Source of the DNA: Gottschalkiaceae bacterium SANA
GTDB taxonomy: Bacteria; Bacillota; Clostridia; Tissierellales; GPF-1
Length of the DNA stretch: 64,000 nucleotides
Direction: 5' to 3'
NCBI GenBank assembly: GCA_036323355.1
Contig: AP028876.1
Coordinates: 2,294,001-2,358,000, forward strand
This document shows positions 36,837 through 46,188 of the stretch, one piece after another (positions within the stretch are counted from its first letter, which is position 1; every line of letters begins with the position of its first letter). The notes under the pieces were generated by a model that saw nothing but the letters and a program-made list of their open reading frames with translations, was not told the origin of the DNA and made no database searches. The position numbers were made by a program, and so were the translations under genes.

Positions 36837-38117
36837 TCAACTTGCTACATATAAAATCACTGATGCGATAAATTTTTTATCGTCGACCTCATAATCGTAA
36901 ATACCCCTATATTTTTCAACACTTCGTTTAATATTCTCAATTCCAAAGCCATGATTGACTTTATCCTTATTACTTGTCATTAATTTTCCCCGTTGCACTT
37001 TTATATGTCCATCAAAGGTATTCTTTACATGAATAAACAACTGATCCATACTGCATCGTATTTGAATGTCAATCCTACGATTCTCCGTTAGCGTCTTGGT
37101 TCCATCAATCGCGTTATCCAATAAATTTCCAAGGATTGTGGTTAGATCAAATGCCGAAATCTGCATCTGTTCTGGAACTACAATATCTGTTGTTATCACC
37201 ACTTCACTTTGCATAGCTTCCTGTATTTTAAAATTAACGACACTATCTAATGCTGCAATACCAGTAGAAACAAATTCACCATATGAACTGCGGATATTTG
37301 AAATTTCCAACACATAGTCAGTAATATCTTTGGCATTATGTTTTTTCGCCATTGAAGTAATCGCTGTAAAATGATTATTCATATCATGTCTCAAAGCTCG
37401 AGTTGATTTTAATGATGACTGCATGACCGACAATTGTTTTTCATAATAGCGATTTTGCGCTTGAATCACTCGCTTATCAGCATTTTCTGCAAATACTCTT
37501 GAAAGACTATCATACAAATAAAAGACTGAGAAGTTAATGAACAACACACCCAACATACTCCAAATCAAATGTTTATCTTCTAAATTCTTGGAGTAAATCA
37601 AGAGCAATAAATACAATGAGATCGTTGGTATAAAAAATATACAAAACCAATAATAGCCTGGAATCTTCTTTCCTTGTCGAACACTTTTAAAGTTATTCAT
37701 GAGTAATGCAACCACATAACTGACAATTTTAATTAAAATGAGACCATAGATTGATTGAAAACGACTCTCGTGAATGATCGTTATATCAACAGCTCCCGTG
37801 ATCACAACAATTATCATTTCTATACAGAGAAAGATAATGCTAATGAAAACAATCGATAGAATACGATTCAATAAATTGGACTGATAATTGAACGTCAAGC
37901 CAAATAACAATAGTAGATTTGAAACTAACATGACAATTGGAATTTTCAAATAAAGAAAGAGTAGTGCAATGATTAAGCAATACAGCCCATAGCTAATCGC
38001 TTCCACCTTTTTATTCACATTGTCTCGTTTAAAAAAGACCATCATAAATTTATAAATTGTATAAGTCCCAAATATATTGGTGATAATAAAAGTCCATTCA
38101 AATACGCCTAAATCCAT
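36837..38117 (-). CDS. agrC: AgrC-like HPK10 sensor histidine kinase
   Basis: 426 aa. Six membrane segments in the first ~205 residues form the peptide sensor. Then a helical linker, H-box ALRHDMNNHF (His244), N-box ILGNLLDNAIDG and G-box HGFGIENIKRSVEKY of the HPK10 class. Detects the AgrD-derived thiolactone outside the cell and phosphorylates the LytTR regulator encoded just upstream. Start overlaps agrA by 10 nt (GGAGATGACTTC before the ATG), indicating coupling. Confidence 0.93.
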   Translation of the reverse strand: MDLGVFEWTFIITNIFGTYTIYKFMMVFFKRDNVNKKVEAISYGLYCLIIALLFLYLKIPIVMLVSNLLLLFGLTFNYQSNLLNRILSIVFISIIFLCIEMIIVVITGAVDITIIHESRFQSIYGLILIKIVSYVVALLMNNFKSVRQGKKIPGYYWFCIFFIPTISLYLLLLIYSKNLEDKHLIWSMLGVLFINFSVFYLYDSLSRVFAENADKRVIQAQNRYYEKQLSVMQSSLKSTRALRHDMNNHFTAITSMAKKHNAKDITDYVLEISNIRSSYGEFVSTGIAALDSVVNFKIQEAMQSEVVITTDIVVPEQMQISAFDLTTILGNLLDNAIDGTKTLTENRRIDIQIRCSMDQLFIHVKNTFDGHIKVQRGKLMTSNKDKVNHGFGIENIKRSVEKYRGIYDYEVDDKKFIASVILYVAS

Positions 38118-38836
38118 GAAGTCATCTCCTTTGAACGTTCTAATTGCATGTCACGCACCGCTTGCCTCCGTTTCTGTCCGATCGACAAACACTTGTTATC
38201 TTGCATCATAACCTTGTCATAAGAGAAAACCTTAACGTGATTATAGTTAATGATATAGGAACGATGGATTTGCAAAAAACTTTTTTGTGGCAACTCATGA
38301 AGTACGTGCTCAATGGTCCCATAAAAAAGATATTCCTGCTCCAGTGTTACAATTCGTACCTTTCGCCCTTTTGATTCAAAATAGAGAATTTTATTCATGG
38401 GGATTCGATTCATATCGTGACCCGTTTTAAAAGAAAAAATATGATTATTTTTCTTAAATAGTTTAATCGCTAGCTCTAAATCTGCAAAGATTTTTTTCTT
38501 TTCGATCGGTTTTGATAAAAAATGCAGGGGTTGAAAATCAAACAACTTTCTATCATAGCCATCTTTTCCTGAGACATAGATAATACTAGTTCGATAATCA
38601 TTCATTTCCACCCGAATTTTTTCACCAATTTCAATCCCATCCATATCCTCCATCTCAATATCAAGAAAAATCAGATCAACAGAATTTCCTTTTTTCAAAT
38701 AGGCATAGAGCTCTACACCTGATTCGAATACCTCGATTTCAAATTCACTGCGAATCATTTGCTGATACTCGAGAATCAAAGATTCAATTTCCGACCCAAT
38801 CACTTTATCATCATCACAAATTGCTATGCGTAACAA
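38108..38836 (-). CDS. agrA: AgrA-like LytTR response regulator
   Basis: About 242 aa. Receiver domain with DDD at the N-terminus, phospho-acceptor Asp in VDLIFLDIEMEDMDG and the conserved Lys in HFLSKPIEKK. C-terminal LytTR DNA-binding domain (MNKILYFESKGRKVRIVT...SFLQIHRSYIINYNHVKV). The start is taken as the TTG at 38836, five nt after AAGGTGGTGA; a longer reading to 38863 is possible. First gene of the agrAC unit; probable activator of agrDB via the 21-bp-spaced repeats. Confidence 0.9.
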   Translation of the reverse strand: MLRIAICDDDKVIGSEIESLILEYQQMIRSEFEIEVFESGVELYAYLKKGNSVDLIFLDIEMEDMDGIEIGEKIRVEMNDYRTSIIYVSGKDGYDRKLFDFQPLHFLSKPIEKKKIFADLELAIKLFKKNNHIFSFKTGHDMNRIPMNKILYFESKGRKVRIVTLEQEYLFYGTIEHVLHELPQKSFLQIHRSYIINYNHVKVFSYDKVMMQDNKCLSIGQKRRQAVRDMQLERSKEMTSWI

Positions 38837-38882
38837 AGCCCTCACCACCTTTACAAATTCCATATAACGCTAGAATACGTTC

Positions 38883-38891
38883 ATTATAACA
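38883..38891 (-). promoter_or_regulatory. Extended -10 promoter of agrAC
   Basis: TGTTATAAT on the minus strand (TGnTATAAT) with no good -35; transcript start about 40 nt upstream of the TTG start. Confidence 0.6.
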
Positions 38892-39208
38892 CAGTCGTTT
38901 TCAATTCTACCCCTTCTACTGACATCCCGTCTCACAATATGAAGCAGATCATCTATCAAGCAATGAAGTGATCTTTATGATTCCCGTCATAGTCCTTGCA
39001 GGTGATATTTCAGGCTTATTTACACGACTTATTGTCTTTTTATCAGCTTTTTATAAAGAGACTTCTCTCCCAATAAATTGAAAATAAATGTTATTCGCCT
39101 CCCGCCAATTCGGTGAGTTGCATCCGCAAATAGAAATGCCGTCTAAAAGCTAATTATTCATTCCTAAAGATATCTCGAATTTCCCCAAGTTAAAATCAAG
39201 CCTCTTCA
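38892..39208. other. Gene-free stretch between MATE and agrA genes
   Basis: No convincing gene. A plus-strand 34-codon ORF from about 38978 (MIPVIVLAGDISG...) reads like a fragment but has only a weak ribosome site. No terminator hairpin was found directly after the MATE stop. Confidence 0.5.
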
Positions 39209-40561
39209 TCAACTTACTTCTGTATGCTCATTCACTAAGTTCTGAGTTTCCTTTAGAAATCGCTTCCTACCGACTAGTGCAATCAACCCATAATTTAAAA
39301 GCAGTGCGACAGCACACAGAATTAGAAAAATAAGGCTATTCCCTTTTGCAAAGGTTGCGCAAGCCAACACAAAGGCTAATATAATCGCATTGATCAGAGC
39401 GCTACGATATAACACAAATCGACTAAGTCCTATTGCCTGCAAAGCGTATGAGTAGACTGTCGATGGAATTCTCATGAGATTGGCCAGCAGGTAAAGAAAA
39501 AATAGACTTGAAGCCAAGGAAACAACATTCAAATTCGGGTTGATCAAAGCAAAAATTGATTCCCGAAACCCAAACCCAAGTATGCCAAGACTTCCATAAA
39601 AACATAAGGCACAAGCAACTGCTAACCTTGGTATAGACTTCACCAATTGCCAATTTGTTTCCATTTTCTCACTGACAATCGTCAAGGCTGCAGAGGCATA
39701 CATAAACATAGGCATCTGTAGGATACTGATAACCTGAACAATCAGAAGATAGGATGCAAGGGCTACTTCACCCTGCCGTGAGACAATGGCGGTAATCACC
39801 ATCATAAACACATTGCTCTCCAATACTTCCAAGCCCATAATGGGCAAACTCGCCTGAAAATTCAACTTGATGCGACTCAAATACACTGTCATCCGCTTAT
39901 ATTTGAATTGAATATCTCCACTTGCCATAAGTGTATAAACCAAAAGACTCATAAGCAAAGAAGCCACTGTCGCATAACCCGCTCCCCGTACTCCCATAGG
40001 CTTAAATCCTAATTTGCCGAAAATCAGTACATAATCCAAAAGCAAGTTCATCAATGAGGCTATAAGAGACACCCACAAGATATGCTTTGTTTTTTGAATT
40101 ACCTTAAAATACGTAGTGAACGAAAAGACGAGCATTTGTATCACAATGCTCCATTTAACAATACCAAGATACGCTTCTGCATCCGACAAAATTTCACCTT
40201 GAAATCCAAAGATTCCAGTTAACAAACTCCGATGGAAGACCATGATTCCAATCAATAGAGTCCCACCCAGAATAAGACTCAATAATAGAGATGAAATCAA
40301 TTCATCACAAAAGCTTTCTTTATCTTGTCTTCCCAAGGCCCTTGATCCGTTGATATTAAAAACGATGACCGTGCAACCCATAATGCCAACTAGCATGTAA
40401 ATCAACTGATACACCGACCCCACTGCTCCAAAGGCTGAAACTGAAATTCTTCCAATCATTGCCTGATCTGTGGTGCTAATAATCATTGAACTAATGGACT
40501 GAATGATCAAGGGAATCGCCAAAGCATTCAATGATTGAATTGTACTCTTTTGCTCTTTCAT
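39209..40561 (-). CDS. MATE family multidrug/metabolite exporter
   Basis: 450 aa, twelve membrane segments in two MatE repeats (PLIIQSISSMIISTTDQAMIGRISVSAFGAVGS; LPIMGLEVLESNVFMMVITAIVSRQG). NorM/DinF-like cation antiporter. Preceded 35 bp upstream by a small membrane-anchored protein gene and located next to agr. Whether it is quorum-controlled cannot be read from the sequence. Confidence 0.9.
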   Translation of the reverse strand: MKEQKSTIQSLNALAIPLIIQSISSMIISTTDQAMIGRISVSAFGAVGSVYQLIYMLVGIMGCTVIVFNINGSRALGRQDKESFCDELISSLLLSLILGGTLLIGIMVFHRSLLTGIFGFQGEILSDAEAYLGIVKWSIVIQMLVFSFTTYFKVIQKTKHILWVSLIASLMNLLLDYVLIFGKLGFKPMGVRGAGYATVASLLMSLLVYTLMASGDIQFKYKRMTVYLSRIKLNFQASLPIMGLEVLESNVFMMVITAIVSRQGEVALASYLLIVQVISILQMPMFMYASAALTIVSEKMETNWQLVKSIPRLAVACALCFYGSLGILGFGFRESIFALINPNLNVVSLASSLFFLYLLANLMRIPSTVYSYALQAIGLSRFVLYRSALINAIILAFVLACATFAKGNSLIFLILCAVALLLNYGLIALVGRKRFLKETQNLVNEHTEVS

Positions 40562-40596
40562 CCGGTCCCCCCAACGCTACAAGTCTTTCACAAACG

Positions 40597-41043
40597 TTAT
40601 TTGTTTCTCTCACTCTCAACCAATTCATCAAAGAAGAATATACCTTCTGTAAGATTGATGAAAACAATCCCATGATCGCCCTTTAGACGATATTCTTTCC
40701 CATTCATCATTGCCCTTTCTTCATTTGCGCTGATGACAAACAAACCCCCGTCCTTCAAATGAATCTTCATCTCAATGACAAGTTCTCCCCCATCAGACTC
40801 TCCCGGTAAATAGGTAAGCAAATTGGTTAGATTCAATGCTGTTTCCACATCATCAATTTCTGTCAATCTTCTACTGTGATTATCCAATTTGTAATCCGTT
40901 ATTTCAATAAAGGAGATTTCCTCTAGCTCTGGAATAGTCAACAAAGGAATACCATTCATTAGTACAAAACCAATAGCAACAATAACAGCCGTTATCATGC
41001 CTACTTGCCAAAAATAATTTTTCTTACACTTACCTGTTTTCAT
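40597..41043 (-). CDS. Small membrane-anchored protein, unknown
   Basis: 148 aa from the ATG at 41043 (161 aa if the upstream ATG at 41082 is used). One membrane helix near residues 11-33 (VGMITAVIVAIGFVLMNGIPLL), then a ~110-residue extracellular domain with alternating beta-like segments (ISFIEITDYKLDNHSRRLTEIDD, GGELVIEMKIHLKDGGLFVIS). Resembles small lipoprotein-type DUF domains but no family is assigned. Same strand and 35 bp upstream of the MATE gene. Confidence 0.65.
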   Translation of the reverse strand: MKTGKCKKNYFWQVGMITAVIVAIGFVLMNGIPLLTIPELEEISFIEITDYKLDNHSRRLTEIDDVETALNLTNLLTYLPGESDGGELVIEMKIHLKDGGLFVISANEERAMMNGKEYRLKGDHGIVFINLTEGIFFFDELVESERNK

Positions 41044-41082
41044 TAAATTATGCTCTCTTTCATGTGTATTACCAAACTGCAA

Positions 41083-41560
41083 TCACTTCATCCATATATA
41101 TTGCCATTCATTTTCCAGTTATTATGAATGTTACGCAACGTATAAATTATAACATACAAATTTAACCAGCCCCTGAACTCGACGAAGTATGCGAGATACA
41201 AAACGCCTCGCAAACAAAAAAACTATTCTCATCCTTATCATTCAATGGGTAAAGAACATGCGATTACGTAAGAAGAGCATTCGTATCTCGCACAAGTAAC
41301 GATGGCCTTTTTTATGTGAACTCTATCAATAAAAAAATGAACTATTTTAACTGGACGAGTTATCTTGTCAAAGAGATCTCTCGTTTTTGTTCGAACCCCA
41401 CTTCCCTTCCCAAGATCAAATAAGGCATAAGTCAAACACCCTTTATCAGTAGAGTCCTTAAAATCACGAGTAGAAGATTCATCATTAGCCACTTTATAGA
41501 GTGACGATCAATGCGGTGATTTTTTTATTCCCCATCTTTATCTACTTCGACAAATGAAAA
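41083..41560. other. Gene-poor 0.5-kb stretch
   Basis: No gene is supported. An 84-codon minus-strand ORF (41238-41492) has no ribosome site. A 9-bp inverted pair GCGAGATAC / GTATCTCGC lies at about 41190 and 41283. Composition is patchy, as in a decayed insertion. Confidence 0.5.
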
Positions 41561-41582
41561 AAACGACCTAAAAAGGTCGTTT
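41561..41582 (-). terminator. Terminator after FNT gene
   Basis: AAACGACCT-AAAA-AGGTCGTTT, perfect 9-bp stem with T-run on the minus strand, overlapping the FNT stop. Confidence 0.85.
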
Positions 41583-42415
41583 TACATGTAAAGAGAATCC
41601 GTTTTTACCATTTGCATTTTGTCTGACTCGGGTTTTGAACTAGAGCTGCTTCCAAGATAATAATAAACAGCACCTATTGCTCCTCCACCCACAATATTTC
41701 CAAGGGTTACAGGGATGATGTTGCTTATGGTTCCCGCAAGTGATATTTCTGACGTCGTGAATGGAGTAATCATACTCATAACAAATAGCGCCATATTGGC
41801 TATACTATGCTCAAAACCACTGGTACAAAAGCCATATACACACCACACCAAAATCATCATTTTTGCGGGTTCTGATTTTAATTTGGCACAAGACCATGTA
41901 GCAAGAACAACCATCATATTACAAAGAATTCCTCTTGCAAAACTGTGCATAATCGGAAGCTGCATCTTTGCCACACTACTACTTACAATATAATTTGCAG
42001 TTACGGAATTATCCAATAATCCACCAGCACCGATCAATAGAGCGATTACCGTTGCACCAAGGAAGTTCCCCACATAGACAAAACAAGCCAATTTTATCCC
42101 ATCTTTTACTGTAATGGATCGATTGAGAACACCGATGGTCATTACCCCTACATTTCCCGTAAAAAGCTCACTTCCTGCATATACAATCAATGTAAAGCTA
42201 AGAGCAAATGATATTCCAAAAATAATTTTTGCAAAGCCTACTGTAAATTCATTATTGACTAAAGAACCGCCTGCAGAATATGCCAAGATCATGCCTAATC
42301 CACAAAAAACGCCCGCCATCATGGAATATATAAAAAATTTCATGGGTTCATTTATAAAATTATGCATTTTCTTTTTTGCTATTTCAGATACCTCAACTAC
42401 ACCTGCTTGCTCCAT
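41582..42415 (-). CDS. FNT family anion channel (formate/nitrite/hydrosulfide)
   Basis: 277 aa from the ATG at 42415; an upstream ATG at 42454 lacks a ribosome site. Six membrane segments. Family motifs: LIVYAGSELFTGN, RGILCNMMVVLATW and SGFEHSIANMALF with the central His. FNT channels pass formate, nitrite, acetate or hydrosulfide with protons. Third gene after a C-S lyase and an M20 hydrolase, so export of HS- or of a released small acid is a fair inference; substrate selectivity cannot be decided here. Confidence 0.9.
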   Translation of the reverse strand: MEQAGVVEVSEIAKKKMHNFINEPMKFFIYSMMAGVFCGLGMILAYSAGGSLVNNEFTVGFAKIIFGISFALSFTLIVYAGSELFTGNVGVMTIGVLNRSITVKDGIKLACFVYVGNFLGATVIALLIGAGGLLDNSVTANYIVSSSVAKMQLPIMHSFARGILCNMMVVLATWSCAKLKSEPAKMMILVWCVYGFCTSGFEHSIANMALFVMSMITPFTTSEISLAGTISNIIPVTLGNIVGGGAIGAVYYYLGSSSSSKPESDKMQMVKTDSLYM

Positions 42416-42474
42416 ATAGTAAACACTCTCTTTACTTGCCCCCCAATGATCCATAGAAAATCAGGGGGCCTATT

Positions 42475-43677
42475 TTATTTTTGGATATTCGATAAACTTT
42501 CTGTAATTGCAAGGCAGCCTGCAATTCCTTCTTTGAGCATATTTAAATCAATATTGTCTTTTGTTGTATGGCAGTATTTTATTTCAGCAGGTGAATACCC
42601 GATCACTTGAACACCTTTTGAGGCATAATGGCCACTGTCCGTGGCAAAAGCCCATGGCTTTGTTTTTACCTCTCGCCCAAATGTTTTCTCAAGCGCACTT
42701 TTTGCCGCCAGAACGAGTTCGCTATTTTTATCGATTTGAAAAGCCGGGAGGCCATTGAGACCGCGCCCCTTAAATCCTGTATAGGTAGTAATATCAACCA
42801 TGATAATTTCCATATCAACGGTTATTCCTTCAAACATACATTGGTCTACGATGCTTCTGACTCTCTCAATGATCGATTCATTGGTTTCCGATGGTACGCT
42901 TCTATAATCCAATGTAAGCACGACTGTACTCGGCACAATGTTTGTCCCCTCTTCAGAGGATGTAATTCTTGTAGGTGTGATTTTAGAAGAACCAAAATTC
43001 TCATCATACGCCACCGGAAAATCGTTTAACGCTTCAAGAAACTTGTGCAAATAGTCAAAAGGATTTACTCCGCTTTCAGGAATACTTGCATGACAAGACC
43101 TACCGTTTATGGTTACATCAATCGCAATTCTCCCTTTACAGGCAATCGCTATGTCATTTTCAGTCGCTTCGCCGACTAGAGCGAAATCAGTTAAAAACTT
43201 TTCCTCTGCTGCCATATGCATAGCACCGAATCCAGCAACCTCTTCCTGAACAACGCAAACGCAATATACATCTCCCTTCGGCATGATTCCGGCTTTTTTT
43301 AGGATATAGGGGGTATACAGCATTGGTGCAAGCGTACCTTTTGTATCACTGGCTCCCCGTCCCCAAATTTTACCTTCCGCTACAACACCAGAAAAAGGAG
43401 GATATTTCCATTTATCAAGCTGGCCTTCTTCCACTGTGTCCATATGGCAATAAAGCATGGTGCTTTTCCCGCCTCCGCTACCTTTCATAATTCCAATAAC
43501 ATTTCCTACTTCATCAACATGAATTTCATCGTAATCCAAGGCATGCATCTTCTCTTTTATATAATCAGCAACTCCGCCTTCATTTCCTGAAACACTTGGT
43601 ATTTGTAATAGTTCAGAAGCTGTTATGACAATTTCATCGAAGTATGTTTCCGCAAGTTCATTGAAATTTTTACTCAT
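42475..43677 (-). CDS. M20 family metallohydrolase (ArgE/DapE/YgeY-like)
   Basis: 400 aa from the ATG at 43677 (GGAGG 9 nt upstream; 43683 also possible). Metal ligands and general base: YCHMDTV, GRGASDTKG, QEEVAGFGA, GEATEND and a late CHTTKDNIDL. A lid/dimerisation domain sits in the middle (GRIAIDVTINGRSCHASIPESGVNP). Hydrolyses an amide or short peptide bond next to a free carboxylate. Between a PLP C-S lyase and an FNT channel; likely frees an amino acid such as acylated Met or Cys for the lyase. Confidence 0.9.
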   Translation of the reverse strand: MSKNFNELAETYFDEIVITASELLQIPSVSGNEGGVADYIKEKMHALDYDEIHVDEVGNVIGIMKGSGGGKSTMLYCHMDTVEEGQLDKWKYPPFSGVVAEGKIWGRGASDTKGTLAPMLYTPYILKKAGIMPKGDVYCVCVVQEEVAGFGAMHMAAEEKFLTDFALVGEATENDIAIACKGRIAIDVTINGRSCHASIPESGVNPFDYLHKFLEALNDFPVAYDENFGSSKITPTRITSSEEGTNIVPSTVVLTLDYRSVPSETNESIIERVRSIVDQCMFEGITVDMEIIMVDITTYTGFKGRGLNGLPAFQIDKNSELVLAAKSALEKTFGREVKTKPWAFATDSGHYASKGVQVIGYSPAEIKYCHTTKDNIDLNMLKEGIAGCLAITESLSNIQK

Positions 43678-43705
43678 TTTCATCTTCCTCCTTATTTCAC
43701 CGAAT

Positions 43706-44902
43706 TTATATTCGATCAAGTGCAGATTTTAATTCTTCGATTATATCATCAACATCTTCAAGTCCGATTGAAAACCTCAACTGACCGTTTGATATTCCAA
43801 CCCTTTGCAACTCATCTTTACTATATGCCCGATGAGATGTTTTAGCTGGATACGACAAAGTCGTGCTTACACCTGCTAGGCTTGGAACAAATTTAATGCT
43901 TTCACATTCTTTTATAAATTTAGTAGCCGCCTCTTCGCCTCCTGCAAGATCTGCACTCAGCATTCCGCCGCACCTTCCGTTAATAAAGAATTTTTGAGCC
44001 AACTCATAGGAAGGAGAAGATTCGAGTCCAGGATAATAAACGTTCTCAATTTTGGGATGGCTTTCAAGAAACTTTGCCACTTTCAAGGCATTTTTGCTGT
44101 GCTTTTCTATCCTAATTTCCAATGTGCGCAAGCTTCTGGCTAAGAGCCATGCATCAAAAGGACTCATTGTGGCACCATAAAGAATGCTAAATCTGCGCAG
44201 ATGATCTGTTGTTTCCTTATCTGCTAGTAGTGCGCCACCGATGATGTCGCTATGGCCGCCTAAAAATTTTGTTGTACTATATGCGACAATATCTGCGCCG
44301 AAAGAAAGAGGCTTAACAATAGCAGCCGTTGCAAATGTATTGTCAACGATCAGCTTGCAGTCGTGCTTATGCGCAATCATGCTAATTTTTGAGATGTCCA
44401 TGACTTCCATTAGTGGATTTGAAATGGTTTCCGTGTAAATGATTTTTGTATTTGCTTTGATATATTTTTCAATATCATCATTTACAAAATCAACAAAGGT
44501 AACTTCTACTCCAAATCGTTTTATTTCATTGGTAAAGTAATCATACACGCCCCCATAAAGAACCGGTGATGAAATAATATGATCTCCAGATTCTACGTTG
44601 GCAAGTATTGCCGTAATAATTGCAGCCATACCAGATGAAAATACCAAAGCGCCATCACAGTCTTCTGCAGCAGCTAATATTTCACCCACACCATCTGTTG
44701 TTGGATTTGACATTCGCGAATAGACATACCCCTCAGCGGTTCCATCATAGACCGATTCTAAAGAGTCGACATCGTCAAAAGAAAAAACTGAACTCATGAA
44801 AATTGGAGGTACTTTTGGTACTGAAACAGAACGTAATACCTTTTTTGTAAACTCCACTTCCCCAGAATGAATAATTTTAGTGCTAGGCTTTTTTTGTGAC
44901 AT
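43706..44902 (-). CDS. Cys/Met metabolism PLP enzyme (methionine gamma-lyase-like)
   Basis: 398 aa from the ATG at 44902 behind GAAGGAGGAAATTATT. Transsulfuration-family fold: YVYSRMSNPTTDGVGEILAAAE, FSSGMAAI, VDNTFATAAIVKPLSFGADIVAYSTTKFLGGHSD with the PLP Lys, and STTLSYPAKTSHRAY. Resembles methionine gamma-lyase, but LYGG replaces the LYGC of classical MGL, so substrate preference (Met, Cys, homocysteine or a cystathionine) is open. Products would include a thiol or H2S plus an oxo acid. First gene of the lyase-M20-FNT operon. Confidence 0.88.
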   Translation of the reverse strand: MSQKKPSTKIIHSGEVEFTKKVLRSVSVPKVPPIFMSSVFSFDDVDSLESVYDGTAEGYVYSRMSNPTTDGVGEILAAAEDCDGALVFSSGMAAIITAILANVESGDHIISSPVLYGGVYDYFTNEIKRFGVEVTFVDFVNDDIEKYIKANTKIIYTETISNPLMEVMDISKISMIAHKHDCKLIVDNTFATAAIVKPLSFGADIVAYSTTKFLGGHSDIIGGALLADKETTDHLRRFSILYGATMSPFDAWLLARSLRTLEIRIEKHSKNALKVAKFLESHPKIENVYYPGLESSPSYELAQKFFINGRCGGMLSADLAGGEEAATKFIKECESIKFVPSLAGVSTTLSYPAKTSHRAYSKDELQRVGISNGQLRFSIGLEDVDDIIEELKSALDRI

Positions 44903-44950
44903 AATAATTTCCTCCTTCAATTTTTCCAATGATTAAAATGGTTATCTATT

Positions 44951-45054
44951 CGTCAACCGTATATCCGAATATAACTATAAAAAATATATAAATATTGAAT
45001 ACTCCTCTACGTTTCATTGACTATTATAAATTTATCACATACAGTTATAGCTGT
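44951..45054. promoter_or_regulatory. Divergent lyase/LysR control region
   Basis: Leftward: TTGACG (44951-44956) directly abuts the near-palindrome TATATCCGAATATA (44960-44973), the usual place for a LysR activator site. Rightward: TTGACT (45017-45022), 17 nt, TACAGT (45040-45045), whose -10 lies inside ACAGTTATAGCTGT (45041-45054), suggesting autoregulation. The leftward -10 is weak. Confidence 0.55.
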
Positions 45055-45164
45055 AAAATATCAATAATTTATTACTTTTAATAACTTAACTCTATAACTC
45101 GATAAATTTACTATGTAACATGGTCTTTTGCTAGATTAACAAATAAAAGAAAGGAGACGACGTT

Positions 45165-46073
45165 ATGACCATTCAACAATTAAAGTACTTGGTTGAAATA
45201 TCAAGGTGTGGTTCTATGAATAAAGCGGCAAAGAATTTATTTGTTTCTCAACCAAGCATTAGTAAAGCAATTCGTGAACTAGAGGATGATCTTCGAATAG
45301 AAATTTTCCACCGTGATCATACAAAAAAACTTAAATTCACTCTTGAAGGAACCGAACTTCTACTTCATGCCAAGAGCATAATTGAGCAATCCGATAATAT
45401 TGAGCAACTTTTCGCCAGTAAAAACAAACAGGAGTATTTACGCCTTATCGTTTCTTCTCAGCACTATGCATTTGTCGTAAAATCATTCATCGAATTTATG
45501 AACAATCATAATTTCAACGATTACGAGCTTCTCCTCAGAGAAAGAAAAACCTATCAAATCATTGAAGACGTGTATACCCAGCAAAGCAATGCAGGCATCA
45601 TTTGCCTTTCTACTTCAACAGAGAAATTCGTGAGAAAATATCTTCTCTCAAAAAATATCGAATTTCACTCTCTTGCAATCGTAAATCTTCACGCCTTCCT
45701 GCGAAAGGATCATCCCCTGGCAGGACAAAAAATGGTAAGTCTCGAAGAGCTTTCAAAATATCCTTATATCCAATATGAACAAGAGAATAACTCCCTTAAC
45801 TTTTCAGAAGAAGCGATTGTAATCCATGCAAAACAATCAGTCCATGTTCTGGATCGCGCCACAATGAACAACATCATATGTCACACTGATAGTTTCAATA
45901 TAGGAACAGGCTTTTTAATTGAAGGAATTATCGAACGGGATTTAATCAGCATCCCAGTGAGCAACATTAATGAAAAACTGAACGTAGGCTGGATCAAAAT
46001 CAAGAATTTCTCTCTGGCGACAGAAACAAAAGAATTTATTGATTTATGTTATAAAAACATACAAACACAATGA
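45165..46073 (+). CDS. LysR family regulator of the lyase operon
   Basis: 302 aa, RBS AAAGGAGACGACGTT. N-terminal HTH (LKYLVEISRCGSMNKAAKNLFVSQPSISKAIRELEDDLRIEIFHRD) and a C-terminal substrate-binding domain. Divergent from the PLP lyase-M20-FNT operon, the standard LysR layout. Likely senses a sulfur amino acid or derived metabolite, as CmbR/CysB-type regulators do. Confidence 0.9.
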   Translation: MTIQQLKYLVEISRCGSMNKAAKNLFVSQPSISKAIRELEDDLRIEIFHRDHTKKLKFTLEGTELLLHAKSIIEQSDNIEQLFASKNKQEYLRLIVSSQHYAFVVKSFIEFMNNHNFNDYELLLRERKTYQIIEDVYTQQSNAGIICLSTSTEKFVRKYLLSKNIEFHSLAIVNLHAFLRKDHPLAGQKMVSLEELSKYPYIQYEQENNSLNFSEEAIVIHAKQSVHVLDRATMNNIICHTDSFNIGTGFLIEGIIERDLISIPVSNINEKLNVGWIKIKNFSLATETKEFIDLCYKNIQTQ

Positions 46074-46188
46074 ATCTTAAGATCAGACCGCACGTCTTCC
46101 CTCTATGGTATTTATATTTGAAAAGTTTTGAAGGCCGATGACTTGTTATGAACACTCTTCTTCGGCTCGATAAAATTTGACAAAGAAA

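Noticed and set aside
38978-39082. Plus-strand 34-codon ORF between agrA and the MATE gene
   Set aside because: Weak ribosome site and no recognisable family; left as intergenic.
41238-41492. 84-codon minus-strand ORF (MANDESSTRDFKDSTDKG...)
   Set aside because: No ribosome site, no recognisable domain, and it sits in a patchy A/T-rich stretch; not called as a gene.
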